Shown here: positions 1 through 8,445 of the stretch, piece by piece
Numbering within the stretch: position 1 is the stretch's first letter
Layout of the letters: each line of letters starts with the position of its first letter
From: Buchananella felis
Lineage (GTDB): Bacteria; Actinomycetota; Actinomycetes; Actinomycetales; Actinomycetaceae
Assembly (NCBI RefSeq): GCF_041380015.1
Contig: NZ_CP159978.1
Length of the DNA stretch: 64,000 nt
Reading direction: 5' to 3' (one strand)
Made by a program: the position numbers and the translations under genes
Notes under the pieces: model-generated
What the model saw: the letters and a program-made list of their open reading frames with translations, nothing else
Told to the model about the DNA's origin: nothing
Database searches by the model: none

Positions 1-195
1 CGCGTCGAAAACCGCGCCGGTGCTAGGGGCGGTGCCGGCGGCAGCGTCGTCCAAACCGTGCCTAGTCCCCAGGGTGCCGGGGCGGTGTACTAGGACCGCC
101 ACGTTCTGGCCGGGCACGCCACGGTGGGGCCGCACGGCGAAGGTGGTGGCGTGCCAGTTGACCCCGAGCTCGTCGTCCACGACCGTGCCAAGCAT
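1..195 (-). CDS. Hypothetical protein, 5' end only
   Basis: This reading frame runs leftward from an ATG whose complement is at 193-195 and is open to the window edge (65 codons seen). The start is supported by an AAAGGAG Shine-Dalgarno sequence about 7 bases upstream. The visible part begins MLGTVVDDELGVNWHA and contains LDDAAAGTA, which is encoded by one copy of the recurrent 16-mer described in the findings. I recognise no family. It is divergent from metN, and the roughly 115 bases between them hold the metN promoter. Confidence 0.6.
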   Translation of the reverse strand, partial: MLGTVVDDELGVNWHATTFAVRPHRGVPGQNVAVLVHRPGTLGTRHGLDDAAAGTAPSTGAVFDA

Positions 196-311
196 TTCGC
201 CTCTCCTTTGCGCGTTGCCTCTAGGGGGCAATTGTGCGCCTCGCCGCTGCCGGCCGCGCGGCCGTTATCAATCTGAAACAGGGGGCGTGAGCAGTAGCAC
301 CCCTACTTGCG

Positions 312-341
312 TTGACCGGCAAAGCGGGCATTGCTTATCGT
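312..341 (+). promoter_or_regulatory. Promoter of metNIQ
   Basis: TTGACC at 312-317 and TATCGT at 336-341 are separated by 18 bases. This is a good match to a housekeeping sigma-70-type promoter. Transcription would begin just before the riboswitch that starts near 350. Confidence 0.6.
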
Positions 342-349
342 GTTCGCAA

Positions 350-437
350 CCATCCAGAGCAGCACCAGAGACCTGGCTCTACGACGCTGCAGCAACCCCC
401 TGCTTGCGGGTGAGGGTGCTTCCGCCAGGACCGATGG
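350..437 (+). promoter_or_regulatory. SAM-I (S-box) riboswitch controlling metNIQ
   Basis: The leader carries the S-box landmarks in order: CAGAG, GAGACCTGGCTC, an AGCAACC joining segment and AGGGTGCT. They are closed by a short P1 helix, CCATC at 350-354 pairing with GATGG at 433-437. The 3' strand of P1 overlaps the GGAGG Shine-Dalgarno of metN (436-440). Binding of S-adenosylmethionine would therefore hide the ribosome site, implying control at translation initiation rather than by a terminator. The downstream genes encode a methionine importer, the usual S-box target. Covariance scoring was not possible here. Confidence 0.8.
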
Positions 438-444
438 AGGAACA

Positions 445-1452
445 GTGACCAAGAGGGCTAAGCACGCCGAGGTAGCGATCGAGCTGCGCGACGTGGTCAA
501 GACCTACGTGACCGGCGGCAAGCAGGTAAACGCCCTGGACGGCGTCTCCCTCACCGTGCCGCGCGGCGCGATCCACGGGATCGTGGGCCAGTCCGGGGCG
601 GGCAAGTCCACCCTGGTGCGCTGCCTGACCGCCCTGGAGACCCCCACCTCCGGCGAGGTGCTGGTGGACGGGCAGAACATCGCCGCCCTCAGCTCCAAGG
701 AGCTGCGCGCCGCGCGCCGCAACATCGGCATGGTCTTCCAGCACGCCAACCTGCTGGACGCCCGCACGGCCGCCGCGAACATCGCCTACCCGCTCAACCT
801 GGCGGGCGTGAAGGGAGAGAAGGCAAAGGCCCGCGTGGATCGCCTGCTGGCCGTGGTGGGCCTGGAGGGGCGTGGCCACCACTACCCCTCCGAGTTGTCC
901 GGCGGCCAGAAGCAGCGCGTGGGCATCGCCCGTGCCCTGGCCGACGAGCCCGCCGTGCTGCTGTGCGACGAGCCCACCTCCGCCCTCGATTCCGAGACCA
1001 CCCGCCAGGTGCTCTCCCTCATCAAGGACGTGCGCGACCGCCTGGGCGTGACCGTCGTGATCATCACCCACGAGATGAGCGTGGTGCGCTCGGTGTGTGA
1101 CTCGGTCACCCTGTTGGAGGCCGGTCGCGTCAGCGAGCACGGCACCCTGGAGGAGGTGCTCAGCCGCCCGTCCTCGCGCCTGTCCCGCGAGCTGGTGCCA
1201 CCGCCCGCCGTGGCGAAGGACGCCGGCACGATCGTTGACATCGCCTTCTCCTCCCACCCCGGCGAGCCCACCGGTTCGCGCGTCATGGCGCTGATCGCCT
1301 CTTTGGGGGCCGACGTTGCCGCCGGCGTGTTTGAGACCGTAGGCCAGGCCCAGATCGGCCGCCTCGCCCTGACCTGCGGCGGGCGCGACCCGCACGAGCT
1401 GGTGCGGGCCCTGCAGGACGCCGGCATCGACGCGGAGGTGCGGGCACGATGA
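445..1452 (+). CDS. metN: Methionine ABC transporter ATP-binding protein MetN
   Basis: This is the ATPase of a D/L-methionine importer, working on the cytoplasmic face with MetI. The protein has 335 residues. Walker A (GQSGAGKST) lies near residue 48, the ABC signature LSGGQKQRVGIARA near 151 and Walker B LLCDEPTSALD near 171. A C-terminal extension of about 75 residues corresponds to the NIL regulatory domain that senses methionine in MetN proteins. I chose the GTG at 445 because GGAGG lies at 436-440; a longer frame upstream would cover the riboswitch. It overlaps metI by four bases (ATGA). The GGACGACGCTGCCGCC-like word occurs at 1308-1323. Confidence 0.93.
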   Translation: MTKRAKHAEVAIELRDVVKTYVTGGKQVNALDGVSLTVPRGAIHGIVGQSGAGKSTLVRCLTALETPTSGEVLVDGQNIAALSSKELRAARRNIGMVFQHANLLDARTAAANIAYPLNLAGVKGEKAKARVDRLLAVVGLEGRGHHYPSELSGGQKQRVGIARALADEPAVLLCDEPTSALDSETTRQVLSLIKDVRDRLGVTVVIITHEMSVVRSVCDSVTLLEAGRVSEHGTLEEVLSRPSSRLSRELVPPPAVAKDAGTIVDIAFSSHPGEPTGSRVMALIASLGADVAAGVFETVGQAQIGRLALTCGGRDPHELVRALQDAGIDAEVRAR

Positions 1453-2225
1453 GCGTGTTGAGTGTGATTGCGGGTCTGCCCGGCGCAGTGGCGCAGGCGG
1501 GTAACGGCCTGGCCGCGCAGGCGGGCGTTGCCCTGGCTGGAAGGGACAAGTCCTTCTTCGAGGAGCTCGTCAGCAGCCCGGTGATCCGCAAGAAGTTGTG
1601 GCCCGCCGTGGTGGAGACCCTGCAGATGACCGGCCTGTCCACGCTCGTGGCGGTCCTGGTGGGCCTGCCGCTGGGCATCGCCCTGGTGGCCACGGCCTCT
1701 CGTGGCCTGCGCCCCAACCGGGTGGTCAACGCCGTGCTGTCCGCGATCGTGAACGTGGGCCGCTCGGTGCCGTTCATCATCCTGCTGATCGCCCTCATCC
1801 CCTTCACGCGCTGGCTGGTGGGGGACACCCTGGGCTGGCTGCCCGCCTCCGTGCCCCTGTCTATCGGCGCGATCCCCTTCTTCGCCCGCCTGGCTGAGAG
1901 CGCCATCCTGGGCGTGGAGAGCGGCAAGATCGAGGCCGCCCAGATGATGGGCGCCACCCGTCTGCAGATCATGTGGGGCGTGCAGGTGCGAGAGGCCCTG
2001 CCCACGCTGATCCAGCAGATCACCGTCACCGCCGTGACCCTGGTCAGCTACTCCGCCATGGCCGGCACCGTGGGCGCCGGCGGCCTGGGCAACCTGGCCA
2101 TCCTGTACGGCTACAACCGCTACAACACCCCCGTCATGGTGGCCGCGATCGTGGTTATCGTGGTGATCGTCCAGCTCATCCAGTGGGTGGGAGACATGCT
2201 CAGCCGGTGGGTGGACCACCGGTAA
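1449..2225 (+). CDS. metI: Methionine ABC transporter permease MetI
   Basis: This is the membrane subunit of the methionine importer. The 258-residue protein has several hydrophobic helices after about residue 60. The coupling helix carries the EAA motif (EAAQMMGATRLQIMWGVQ), which docks onto MetN. The length is slightly above the usual 215-230 because of an N-terminal extension of about 40 residues rich in Gly and Ala. The ATG overlaps the metN stop, showing translational coupling. About 230 bases separate it from metQ. Confidence 0.92.
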   Translation: MSVLSVIAGLPGAVAQAGNGLAAQAGVALAGRDKSFFEELVSSPVIRKKLWPAVVETLQMTGLSTLVAVLVGLPLGIALVATASRGLRPNRVVNAVLSAIVNVGRSVPFIILLIALIPFTRWLVGDTLGWLPASVPLSIGAIPFFARLAESAILGVESGKIEAAQMMGATRLQIMWGVQVREALPTLIQQITVTAVTLVSYSAMAGTVGAGGLGNLAILYGYNRYNTPVMVAAIVVIVVIVQLIQWVGDMLSRWVDHR

Positions 2226-2458
2226 GCAGCCACCCGCCGGAGCAACAGATCCAACTGTTTCCAGGCTTCCACCGGCAGCCACGCGCCAGGGCCCAGCGGC
2301 CAGGCAGCAGCGCTGCCACTCCCTCCCGGAAAACCACACCCGCCGCCGCGCGGGGAAGAAGAACAAAAGACCTCGGGCGGGAACGGGAAACTCCCCGTCC
2401 CCCTGCCGGGCGTAAAGCCCACCGGCCCAGCCGGACCTCCAAGAAAGGACCCCTCAAA

Positions 2459-3343
2459 ATGCGCACTTCTCGCGTCATCACCGCCGTAGTCGCCTCCGCC
2501 GTGCTGGCACTGGCCGGCTGCTCCACCGACACCTCCAAGCCCGCCGGCGCCTCCGCCTCCGCCGGCAGCGGCTTCACCGAGGAAGTGGTCACCGACGGCA
2601 TCACCGTGGAAGACGGCGTCGCCACCATCACCATCGGCGTCTCCCCCGTGCCGCACGCCCAGGTGCTGCAGTTCGTGCAGGAGCACCTGGCCGCCGGCGC
2701 CAACCTGAACCTGGACGTGGTGGAGTTCAGCGACTACCAGCTGCCCAACTCCACCCTGGAGAGCGGCGACCTGGCCGCCAACTACTTCCAGACCCCGAAC
2801 TTCCTCAAGCAGCAGGAGGCGGACAAGGGCTACGACTTCACCGAGTTCCTGCCCGGCGTGCACATCGAGCCGCTCGGCTTCTACTCCGACAAGTACAAGA
2901 GCGTCGAGGAGCTGCCCAACGGCGCCCGCATCGCCCTGAACAACGACCCGGCCAACACCGCCCGCGCCCTGAAGCTGCTGGCTGAGAACAAGCTCATCGA
3001 GCTGGCCGACGTTGAGCTGCCCTCCGACCTGGACGTGACCGCCAACCCGAAGAACTTCGAGTTCGTGCTGGTGGACGGCGCCCAGACCGCGCGCGCCCTG
3101 GCCGACGTGGACGCCGCCGTCATCAACGGCAACTACGCCATCGAGGCCGGAAAGGTGCCCTCCAAGGACGCCCTGCTGCTCGAGGCCGGTACCGGCTCCC
3201 CGTACGCCAACCTGCTGGTCGTGCGCACCGCTGACAAGGACAACGCCGCCCTGCTGAAGCTGCAGGAGCTGCTGACCTCCCCGGAGGTCAAGGAGTTCAT
3301 CGAGTCCACCTGGACTGACGGCTCCGTCATCCCGGCCTTCTGA
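2459..3343 (+). CDS. metQ: Methionine-binding lipoprotein MetQ (NlpA family)
   Basis: This is the extracellular solute-binding lipoprotein that delivers methionine to MetNI. The precursor has 294 residues. The N-terminus MRTSRVITAVVASAVLALAG is followed by Cys, giving the lipobox LAGC for lipid attachment. The body follows the NlpA/MetQ pattern, with TIGVSPVPHAQVLQF near the start and ANYFQTPNFL. AAGAAAGGA at 2441-2449 serves as the ribosome site. A strong terminator follows at 3370. The 230-base gap after metI may set a different expression level for the binding protein. Confidence 0.93.
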   Translation: MRTSRVITAVVASAVLALAGCSTDTSKPAGASASAGSGFTEEVVTDGITVEDGVATITIGVSPVPHAQVLQFVQEHLAAGANLNLDVVEFSDYQLPNSTLESGDLAANYFQTPNFLKQQEADKGYDFTEFLPGVHIEPLGFYSDKYKSVEELPNGARIALNNDPANTARALKLLAENKLIELADVELPSDLDVTANPKNFEFVLVDGAQTARALADVDAAVINGNYAIEAGKVPSKDALLLEAGTGSPYANLLVVRTADKDNAALLKLQELLTSPEVKEFIESTWTDGSVIPAF

Positions 3344-3369
3344 TAGGCCCGGGCTGACCCAAAACAAAG

Positions 3370-3424
3370 GCCGGTGGGGGTGAGCAGTTCAAAAGCTGAA
3401 CTGCTCACCCCCACCGGCGTTTTG
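3370..3424 (+). terminator. Rho-independent terminator after metNIQ
   Basis: A perfect 21-bp stem (3370-3390 with 3398-3418) and a 7-base loop are followed by GTTTT. The A-rich sequence on the other side lets it also act on transcripts arriving from the upp side. Confidence 0.92.
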
Positions 3425-3493
3425 CCCCTCCCGCGCCCAGTTATTGCGGCGGTGCGGCGGTGCGGGAATCGGCCGGGCTAGGCGGGGCGGTAG

Positions 3494-3509
3494 GGCGGCA
3501 GCGTCGGCC
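3494..3509 (+). repeat. Intergenic near-copy of the recurrent 16-mer
   Basis: GGCGGCAGCGTCGGCC differs by one base from the repeated word GGCGGCAGCGTCGTCC. It lies just past the stop of upp, outside coding sequence, so it cannot be explained by codon usage. See the findings. Confidence 0.6.
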
Positions 3510-3526
3510 ACCGCCGGGCGAGAAAA

Positions 3527-4168
3527 CTACAGGTCAACCACGCCGTAGAGACGGTCACCGGCATCGCCCAGGCCGGGCACGATGTAGGCGTGCTCGTTGA
3601 GGCGCTCGTCCAGGGAGGCGCACACGATGGTGACGTTGGCGCGTTCCCCGATGGCCTCCCCCAGGGCGGCCAGGCCCTCCGGGGCGGCAATCAGGCAGAT
3701 CGCCGTCACGTCGGTGGCGCCGCGCTCCAGCAGGTAGTTGATGGCCGCGATCAGCGTGTGACCGGTGGCCAGCATCGGGTCCAGGATGAAGCACTGCCGC
3801 CCCGAGAGGTCCTGCGGCAGGCGGTTGGCGTAGGTCTCGATCTCCAGCGAGTCCTCGTCACGCTTCATCCCCAGGAAACCGACCTCGGCGGTCGGCATGA
3901 TCCGGGTCATGCCATCCAGCATGCCCAGGCCGGCCCGCAGAATCGGCACGACCATCGGGCGCGGCTCGGCCAGGTAGGTGCCGCGCGCGGGGGCAACGGG
4001 GGTAACAACATCCACCTCGACCGTGCGGATATCCCGGGTGGCCTCGTAGGCCAACAGCGTCACCAGCTCGTCGGTGAGCTGCCGGAAGATCGGCGAGGGA
4101 GTGGTGGCGTCACGCAAAACGGTGACCTTGTGGGCGATAAGCGGGTGGTCCGCGACGTGCAAGCGCAT
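3527..4168 (-). CDS. upp: Uracil phosphoribosyltransferase
   Basis: The enzyme converts uracil and PRPP to UMP in pyrimidine salvage. The 213-residue length is typical. The PRPP-binding loop appears as ILDPMLATGHT, with VVPILRAGLGMLDGM and the C-terminal GLGDAGDRLYG characteristic of Upp. No Shine-Dalgarno is visible, but TAGGTT lies 6 bases before the ATG, which suggests a leaderless mRNA. The gene is divergent from tadA. A uracil-xanthine permease at 12.8 kb probably supplies its substrate. Confidence 0.95.
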   Translation of the reverse strand: MRLHVADHPLIAHKVTVLRDATTPSPIFRQLTDELVTLLAYEATRDIRTVEVDVVTPVAPARGTYLAEPRPMVVPILRAGLGMLDGMTRIMPTAEVGFLGMKRDEDSLEIETYANRLPQDLSGRQCFILDPMLATGHTLIAAINYLLERGATDVTAICLIAAPEGLAALGEAIGERANVTIVCASLDERLNEHAYIVPGLGDAGDRLYGVVDL

Positions 4169-4298
4169 AGGTCGAACCTACCTTGCCCGGCGGGCACTTC
4201 GCATCCACCTTGGTCCCGTTTTCGCCCAATCGCGGGCGGAGGTGGTGGGGTGGCGGGGTGTGGGGTGGTCGGGAGGGTGGTGCGGCGAAGGGGGCGGC

Positions 4299-4311
4299 TA
4301 GGCTGGGCGTC
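4299..4311 (+). promoter_or_regulatory. -10 element of a leaderless tadA mRNA
   Basis: TAGGCT at 4299-4304 is followed by seven bases and then the GTG start, leaving no room for a Shine-Dalgarno. The same TANNNT plus 6-8 bases geometry precedes about ten genes in the window. Confidence 0.45.
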
Positions 4312-4773
4312 GTGATCCCCACTCCCGCAGAGATAGAGGCGATGCGTCGCGCACTGGAGCTGGCCAGGCGCGCCGGCCGGGCTGGTGACGTGCCCATCGG
4401 CGCGGTGGTGATCGCCCCGGACGGCACCGTGCTGGGGGAGGGCTACAACCGGCGCGAGGCGGACGGGGACCCCACCGCCCACGCCGAGATCCTGGCGCTG
4501 CGGGCGGCGGGCCGGGCGCGGGGAAGCTGGCGCCTAGAGGACGCCACCTTGGTGGTGAGCGTGGAGCCCTGCACCATGTGCGCCGGGGCGGCAGTGCTGG
4601 CGCGAGTGCGGCGGGTGGTCTTCGGGGCGTGGGAGCCCAAGACCGGGGCGTGCGGCTCGATGCGGGACGTGGTGCGCGACTCCCGCCTGAACCACCAATG
4701 CCAGGTGGTGGGAGGCGTACTAGGGGACGACGCTGCCGCCCTCATGGCCTCATTCTTTGGCGGGCAGCGCTAA
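4312..4773 (+). CDS. tadA: tRNA adenosine(34) deaminase
   Basis: The enzyme deaminates adenosine 34 of tRNA-Arg(ACG) to inosine, a zinc-dependent reaction in the cytoplasm. The protein has 153 residues. It contains the HAEILAL motif, with His as zinc ligand and Glu as proton shuttle, and PCTMCAGA with the two zinc cysteines. The GTG at 4312 was chosen because of a leaderless -10 box; the ATG at 4342 (MRRALELAR) is the alternative and would also leave an intact domain. The exact 16-mer GGACGACGCTGCCGCC encodes DDAAA at 4725-4740. Confidence 0.93.
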   Translation: MIPTPAEIEAMRRALELARRAGRAGDVPIGAVVIAPDGTVLGEGYNRREADGDPTAHAEILALRAAGRARGSWRLEDATLVVSVEPCTMCAGAAVLARVRRVVFGAWEPKTGACGSMRDVVRDSRLNHQCQVVGGVLGDDAAALMASFFGGQR

Positions 4774-4840
4774 AGCCCCAATTCCCTGGGGCATTGCGGA
4801 TCTGCGCAGACGCTGGCGCGCGCGGGACGTGAGGGTGGGT

Positions 4841-5020
4841 GCTGCGCAAGCTGTCGTGGGGTTTGTAGACCTTTTGCGGGTTTGGTGCAGCTGTTGCGGC
4901 TTTGGTGCACCTATTGAGGGGTTACCGGCTCGGGTAGGCCTACGACTGGTTCACTAAGCCCACGACTGCTGGGCCAACCCTACGAGAGGTGCACTAAGCC
5001 CTCGATCGTTTGCGCAAGGA
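4841..5020. repeat. 20-bp-phased array with inverted halves (degenerate)
   Basis: Between tadA and the first protease gene the sequence falls into blocks of exactly 20 bases. Examples from the left half are TTTGGTGCAGCTGTTGCGGC at 4881 and TTTGGTGCACCTATTGAGGG at 4901. From 4941 the units are inverted: TACGACTGGTTCACTAAGCC at 4941 and TACGAGAGGTGCACTAAGCC at 4981. The inverted units contain the reverse complement of the TTNGTGCACCT core. About nine units are visible. There is no open frame of interest. It belongs with the arrays at 38.6-40.8 and 46.7 kb. Confidence 0.7.
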
Positions 5021-5142
5021 CCCTCCGGCGGCAGCCCGCCGCCTGGCGCTGGGCATGGCCCTGGGCATGGCCCTGGGCATGGCCGGGGCGGACTCGGCCT
5101 AGGCGGACTCGGCCGGGCTGGCCGCGCTCACTGTCCCCCAAG

Positions 5143-5235
5143 CTCGCAAATGCTGCAACGGGGTACATCCGACCGCTTGGTGCCATGGCACCGGTCGGTC
5201 GGATGTACCCCGACCGCACGCTTGTGCGCTCGGGG
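5143..5235 (-). repeat. 95-bp hairpin element, copy A
   Basis: The core GGGGTACATCCGACCG pairs with CGGTCGGATGTACCCC around a palindromic centre, TGGTGCCATGGCACCG. Outer arms begin CTCGCAAATG and end GTGCGCTCGGGGG. It is the reverse complement of copies at 54.5 and 54.7 kb with a few changes. The right end (CTTGTGCGCTCGGGGGC) is repeated 60 bases further on at about 5281. Confidence 0.8.
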
Positions 5236-5580
5236 GCAGCCCCGCGCGATCGTGGGCGACTTCCAGCGGGGCATCCGCGCGCTTGTGCGCTCGGGGGCGC
5301 CAAGCCGCCCCCTGCCCACCGCCCGGCGTCTTCGCCCCACGGCCTGCCCGGGGGCGAGCCGGCCCGATGCCCAATGACCTCGTTTGGGAATAGCCAGTGG
5401 CGCGCATGCAGGTACCGGTGCCGCCGCCGAACCAACTATCTATCTGTGCAGATCTAGTTATCCACAGGCGAGCCGAACCTATATTCGGGCGCTCCGGGCT
5501 GCGCGAATAATGAAAGCGATGTGGGCAATTTGGTGCCCTGTCGCTGCAAATGGAGCCGTCTTCCGCCAAAGGGGCACGCC
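5236..5580. other. Gene-free stretch before the first protease
   Basis: Apart from the duplicated hairpin end near 5281 and an AT-richer patch at 5420-5510 that probably carries the protease promoter, I see no gene or RNA here. Longer frames on either strand are translations through the repeats. Confidence 0.5.
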
Positions 5581-8211
5581 GTGAAGAGAACTGTTGCGAG
5601 CGCGCTAGCAACCGCAATCGTCCTGAGCCTGTTGCTGCCCGCTGCGGCCCTCGCCACCGATTCGCAGCAGGGGCAGTTGGGGCTGCCCGGCGCCGGCGGA
5701 GAGGCGAAGGCAGGACTTGAGACGGGCGCCGAGGTGGGCGCGGTCGACCAGCCGGTCCTGGAGTCGGCGGGGGCGCCGGTGCGCGAGCCTGCACAGCAGC
5801 CAGAGGATGAGCTGGGGCGAAACCAGGCGGGGGCGCCGGTGCGCGAGCGTTCGCAGGGGCCGGTGGATGAGCTGGGACTAGAGCGTGCGGAGGAGTCGGC
5901 GGAGAAGCCAGAACTAGAGCCCGCACAGGGGCCGGTGGATGAGTTGGGACTCGGGTCCGCGCAGGGGCCGGCGGATGAGCCAGAACTAGAGTCCGCGCAG
6001 GAACCGGCGGAGGAGCCGGGACTCGAACCGGTGGATGAGGCGTTGCAGGAGGCGGCGCGGGAGAGCGCCAATGCACCGGAGCTCGCACCGGGGCTGGCAC
6101 CCGGGCGCGAGCCCGTGCAGGAACCGGCGGAGGAGCCGACGCAGGAGCCCAGGCGGCCCGACCTGCTGGATCAGGGCGCCAGCAACGACGGTGACAATGA
6201 TCGCCCGGTGGGCGTGATCAAGAAGCAGATCGACGGCAGTCAGGGTTTTTGTACCGGCACCCTGATCGGCAGGGCCGGGGAGTCGCAGAGCAAGTGGGTG
6301 CTCTCTGCCCGCCACTGCTTCGTGGACGACGACCATGCCTACGACCCGCGCATCACCACCGACCCGGAGTCCCTCTATTTCTACCCGAGCGTGGACGGCA
6401 CCGGGCAGGCCTACCAGGGCAGGAACATCATCGTCGACAAGAACAGCGACCTGGCCTTGGTGGAACTGCAGAGCTTTGTCCCCCGCGCCCCGTGGCAGGT
6501 GGCCGCGCAGGAGCCGGGGCGTGGCAAGCAGTTCGAGTCCTTCGGCTACGGCGCGGACAAGTCGAAGCCGAACACCGGCAAGCTGCGCCGCAACGTCGGC
6601 AAGATGGCCGTCTCTGGCTACATCTCCCAGCCCTCGGTGTTCTGCGGCGACTTGATGTTGACCGGGCACGGCGCCGGCATTGATGCCCAGGGCTGGAGCG
6701 CGCAAAACATCCAGGGTGACTCCGGGGGCCCGGCGGTGGCGGACGGCAACCAGATCGTCGGCGTGATGAGCGGTGGAGAGATAAACGCGTTCTACGGCCC
6801 CAAGGGGGAGCTGCTGCTGGCGCAGAACGCGCAGTCCGGCTCCTCGTTCTGGGTGGCCGCCAGCGTGATCAAGCGCTTCGTCTACGACCACCGGGAAAAG
6901 CTGGGTTTCGATTTTGGGCCGGGCTGGGAAAGCGGCGCATGCGAGGGGCGCTCCCCGCTGGTTTCCGCCACCATCTTGTCCTCCACCGACCCGGACGGGC
7001 GCTGGGCCGCCGCAGTGCAGGATGGCCAGACCTACTTCTTCCACCCCTCCGGTTGGCAGAATCGGGTGGAGGAGCTGGGGGCGCCGGTGGTGTTCAACGT
7101 GCGGCGCTGCTACCTGAACCACGCCGGCTGCACCACCTCGATTGACTGGCTGCTGCCGCCCGGCTGGCAGTGGGTGAGCGGCGCAGACCCCACCGTGCCG
7201 GCCTACGCGCACTCCGGGGCGCAGTGGGTCAAGACCTACTACGAGTCCACCTGGGGCAGTAACGACGCGGCGGCCAAGTTCCCCGGGCGTCCCACCGGGG
7301 GCGCGGGTCACCCGGCCATTAGCCGCATGGGCGGGGCCTCCCGCGTGGACACCGCCGCTGCGGTATACCGCCAGTCCGGCTACCGGGAGCAGTCCCGCCA
7401 CGTGGTGCTGGTGAGCGGGGACAACTTTGCCGACGCGGTGGTGGCCGCGCCGCTCGCGGCGAGCTACGGCACCGGCATCCTGCTCACCTGCAACGCCAGT
7501 GCGCGCCTGGAGGGCGCGGTGGTGCAGGCCCTGGAGTACGGGGGTGTCACCAGCGTTCTCATCGTCGGCTCGACCGGCTCAATCAGCCGGGCCAAGGAGG
7601 AGGAGCTACGCGCTCGCGGGCTGCAGGTGAGCCGCCTGGGCGGGGCGGACCGTTTCGCCACCTCGGTGGCGGTGGGTAAGCACCTGCGGGGGCGCGGCTT
7701 CAACCGGGTGGCGCTCATGGCTGACCACGAGGCATTCCCGGACGCGCTGGCCGCCGGCGCTGCCGCCGGCCAGCGGCGTGGGATCGTGTTGCTTACCCGC
7801 GCGGAGCTGGTTGACGGCGCCTGGCTGGACCAAACCCCTGCTGCGGTGCAAGACCTGGCGCTGCTGCAGGCGGAGCGCTACTCGGTGGGTGGGGGAGCCT
7901 ACAAGGCGGCCTTCAACTGGGATGGTTTGAAGCCGGTGGTCGGGTACGACAGGTATGAGACTGCGGCTTCGCTGGCTCGCGCGTTTAGCTCGCAGGACAA
8001 CGTGGTGGCGGCGACTGGGGACAACTTCCCCGATGCCCTCACCGCCGGGGCGCTGGCGGCCAATCGGCAGGGTGTCTTGCTGCTGGTGCCCACCGGCGGG
8101 GCGTCGGCGCACGCGCGGGTGCTGGGCCGAGAGCTGGACGTGGACTCGCTGACGGTGGTGGGAGGGCCGCGCTCCCTCAGCGACCAGCAGGTGCTCAGCC
8201 ACGTCCGATAG
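5581..8211 (+). CDS. Secreted trypsin-like serine protease with CWB2 anchor (paralog 1)
   Basis: This is a predicted surface protease of 876 residues. A signal peptide (about residues 1-24, ending ALATD) is followed by an acidic, proline-containing repeat region (25-205) with recurring GLE, EPAQ and PVDELG units. A chymotrypsin-fold domain spans about 208-440, with triad His245 (SARHC), Asp290 (SDLALVEL) and Ser381 (GDSGGP). A module of about 120 residues with paired cysteines follows, then three CWB2 repeats (580-876, RMGGASRVDTAA, DNFADAVVAA, RLGGADRFATS) for cell-wall attachment. The GTG at 5581 starts the signal peptide and has AAAGGGG upstream. The next gene is a close paralog. Substrate unknown. 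Confidence 0.9.
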   Translation: MKRTVASALATAIVLSLLLPAAALATDSQQGQLGLPGAGGEAKAGLETGAEVGAVDQPVLESAGAPVREPAQQPEDELGRNQAGAPVRERSQGPVDELGLERAEESAEKPELEPAQGPVDELGLGSAQGPADEPELESAQEPAEEPGLEPVDEALQEAARESANAPELAPGLAPGREPVQEPAEEPTQEPRRPDLLDQGASNDGDNDRPVGVIKKQIDGSQGFCTGTLIGRAGESQSKWVLSARHCFVDDDHAYDPRITTDPESLYFYPSVDGTGQAYQGRNIIVDKNSDLALVELQSFVPRAPWQVAAQEPGRGKQFESFGYGADKSKPNTGKLRRNVGKMAVSGYISQPSVFCGDLMLTGHGAGIDAQGWSAQNIQGDSGGPAVADGNQIVGVMSGGEINAFYGPKGELLLAQNAQSGSSFWVAASVIKRFVYDHREKLGFDFGPGWESGACEGRSPLVSATILSSTDPDGRWAAAVQDGQTYFFHPSGWQNRVEELGAPVVFNVRRCYLNHAGCTTSIDWLLPPGWQWVSGADPTVPAYAHSGAQWVKTYYESTWGSNDAAAKFPGRPTGGAGHPAISRMGGASRVDTAAAVYRQSGYREQSRHVVLVSGDNFADAVVAAPLAASYGTGILLTCNASARLEGAVVQALEYGGVTSVLIVGSTGSISRAKEEELRARGLQVSRLGGADRFATSVAVGKHLRGRGFNRVALMADHEAFPDALAAGAAAGQRRGIVLLTRAELVDGAWLDQTPAAVQDLALLQAERYSVGGGAYKAAFNWDGLKPVVGYDRYETAASLARAFSSQDNVVAATGDNFPDALTAGALAANRQGVLLLVPTGGASAHARVLGRELDVDSLTVVGGPRSLSDQQVLSHVR

Positions 8212-8445
8212 ATGAGATAAATCTGTCCAGGTGGGTGGTGGCGGGCAGGTGGCCCGCGCGGGCTGGAAGTGGCGGAAGTCACTGAACGTGCACATGTGTG
8301 CAGTGCAACGCCCTGGGCGCCCTTGCGCGGGACGGAACGCCTGCGGCCCGCTAATTTCCGGGTTAATAATGGCCGTGCTGCGGGCCGCCGCGTCCTTCCC
8401 GTTCGGTGCGCCGCAGTGCCGTAAGACCCCTCACAAAGGTTGATC

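Noticed and set aside
331..444. Upstream extension of metN to an earlier in-frame start
   Set aside because: These codons coincide with the SAM riboswitch, and the GTG at 445 has a proper Shine-Dalgarno.
3370..3424. Member of the 95-bp hairpin family
   Set aside because: Its sequence is unrelated and it has a T-run; it is an ordinary terminator.
5099..6100. Pro/Ala-rich minus-strand frames across the hairpin and protease stalk
   Set aside because: They are antisense to the Glu-rich stalk of the protease and to a non-coding hairpin element.
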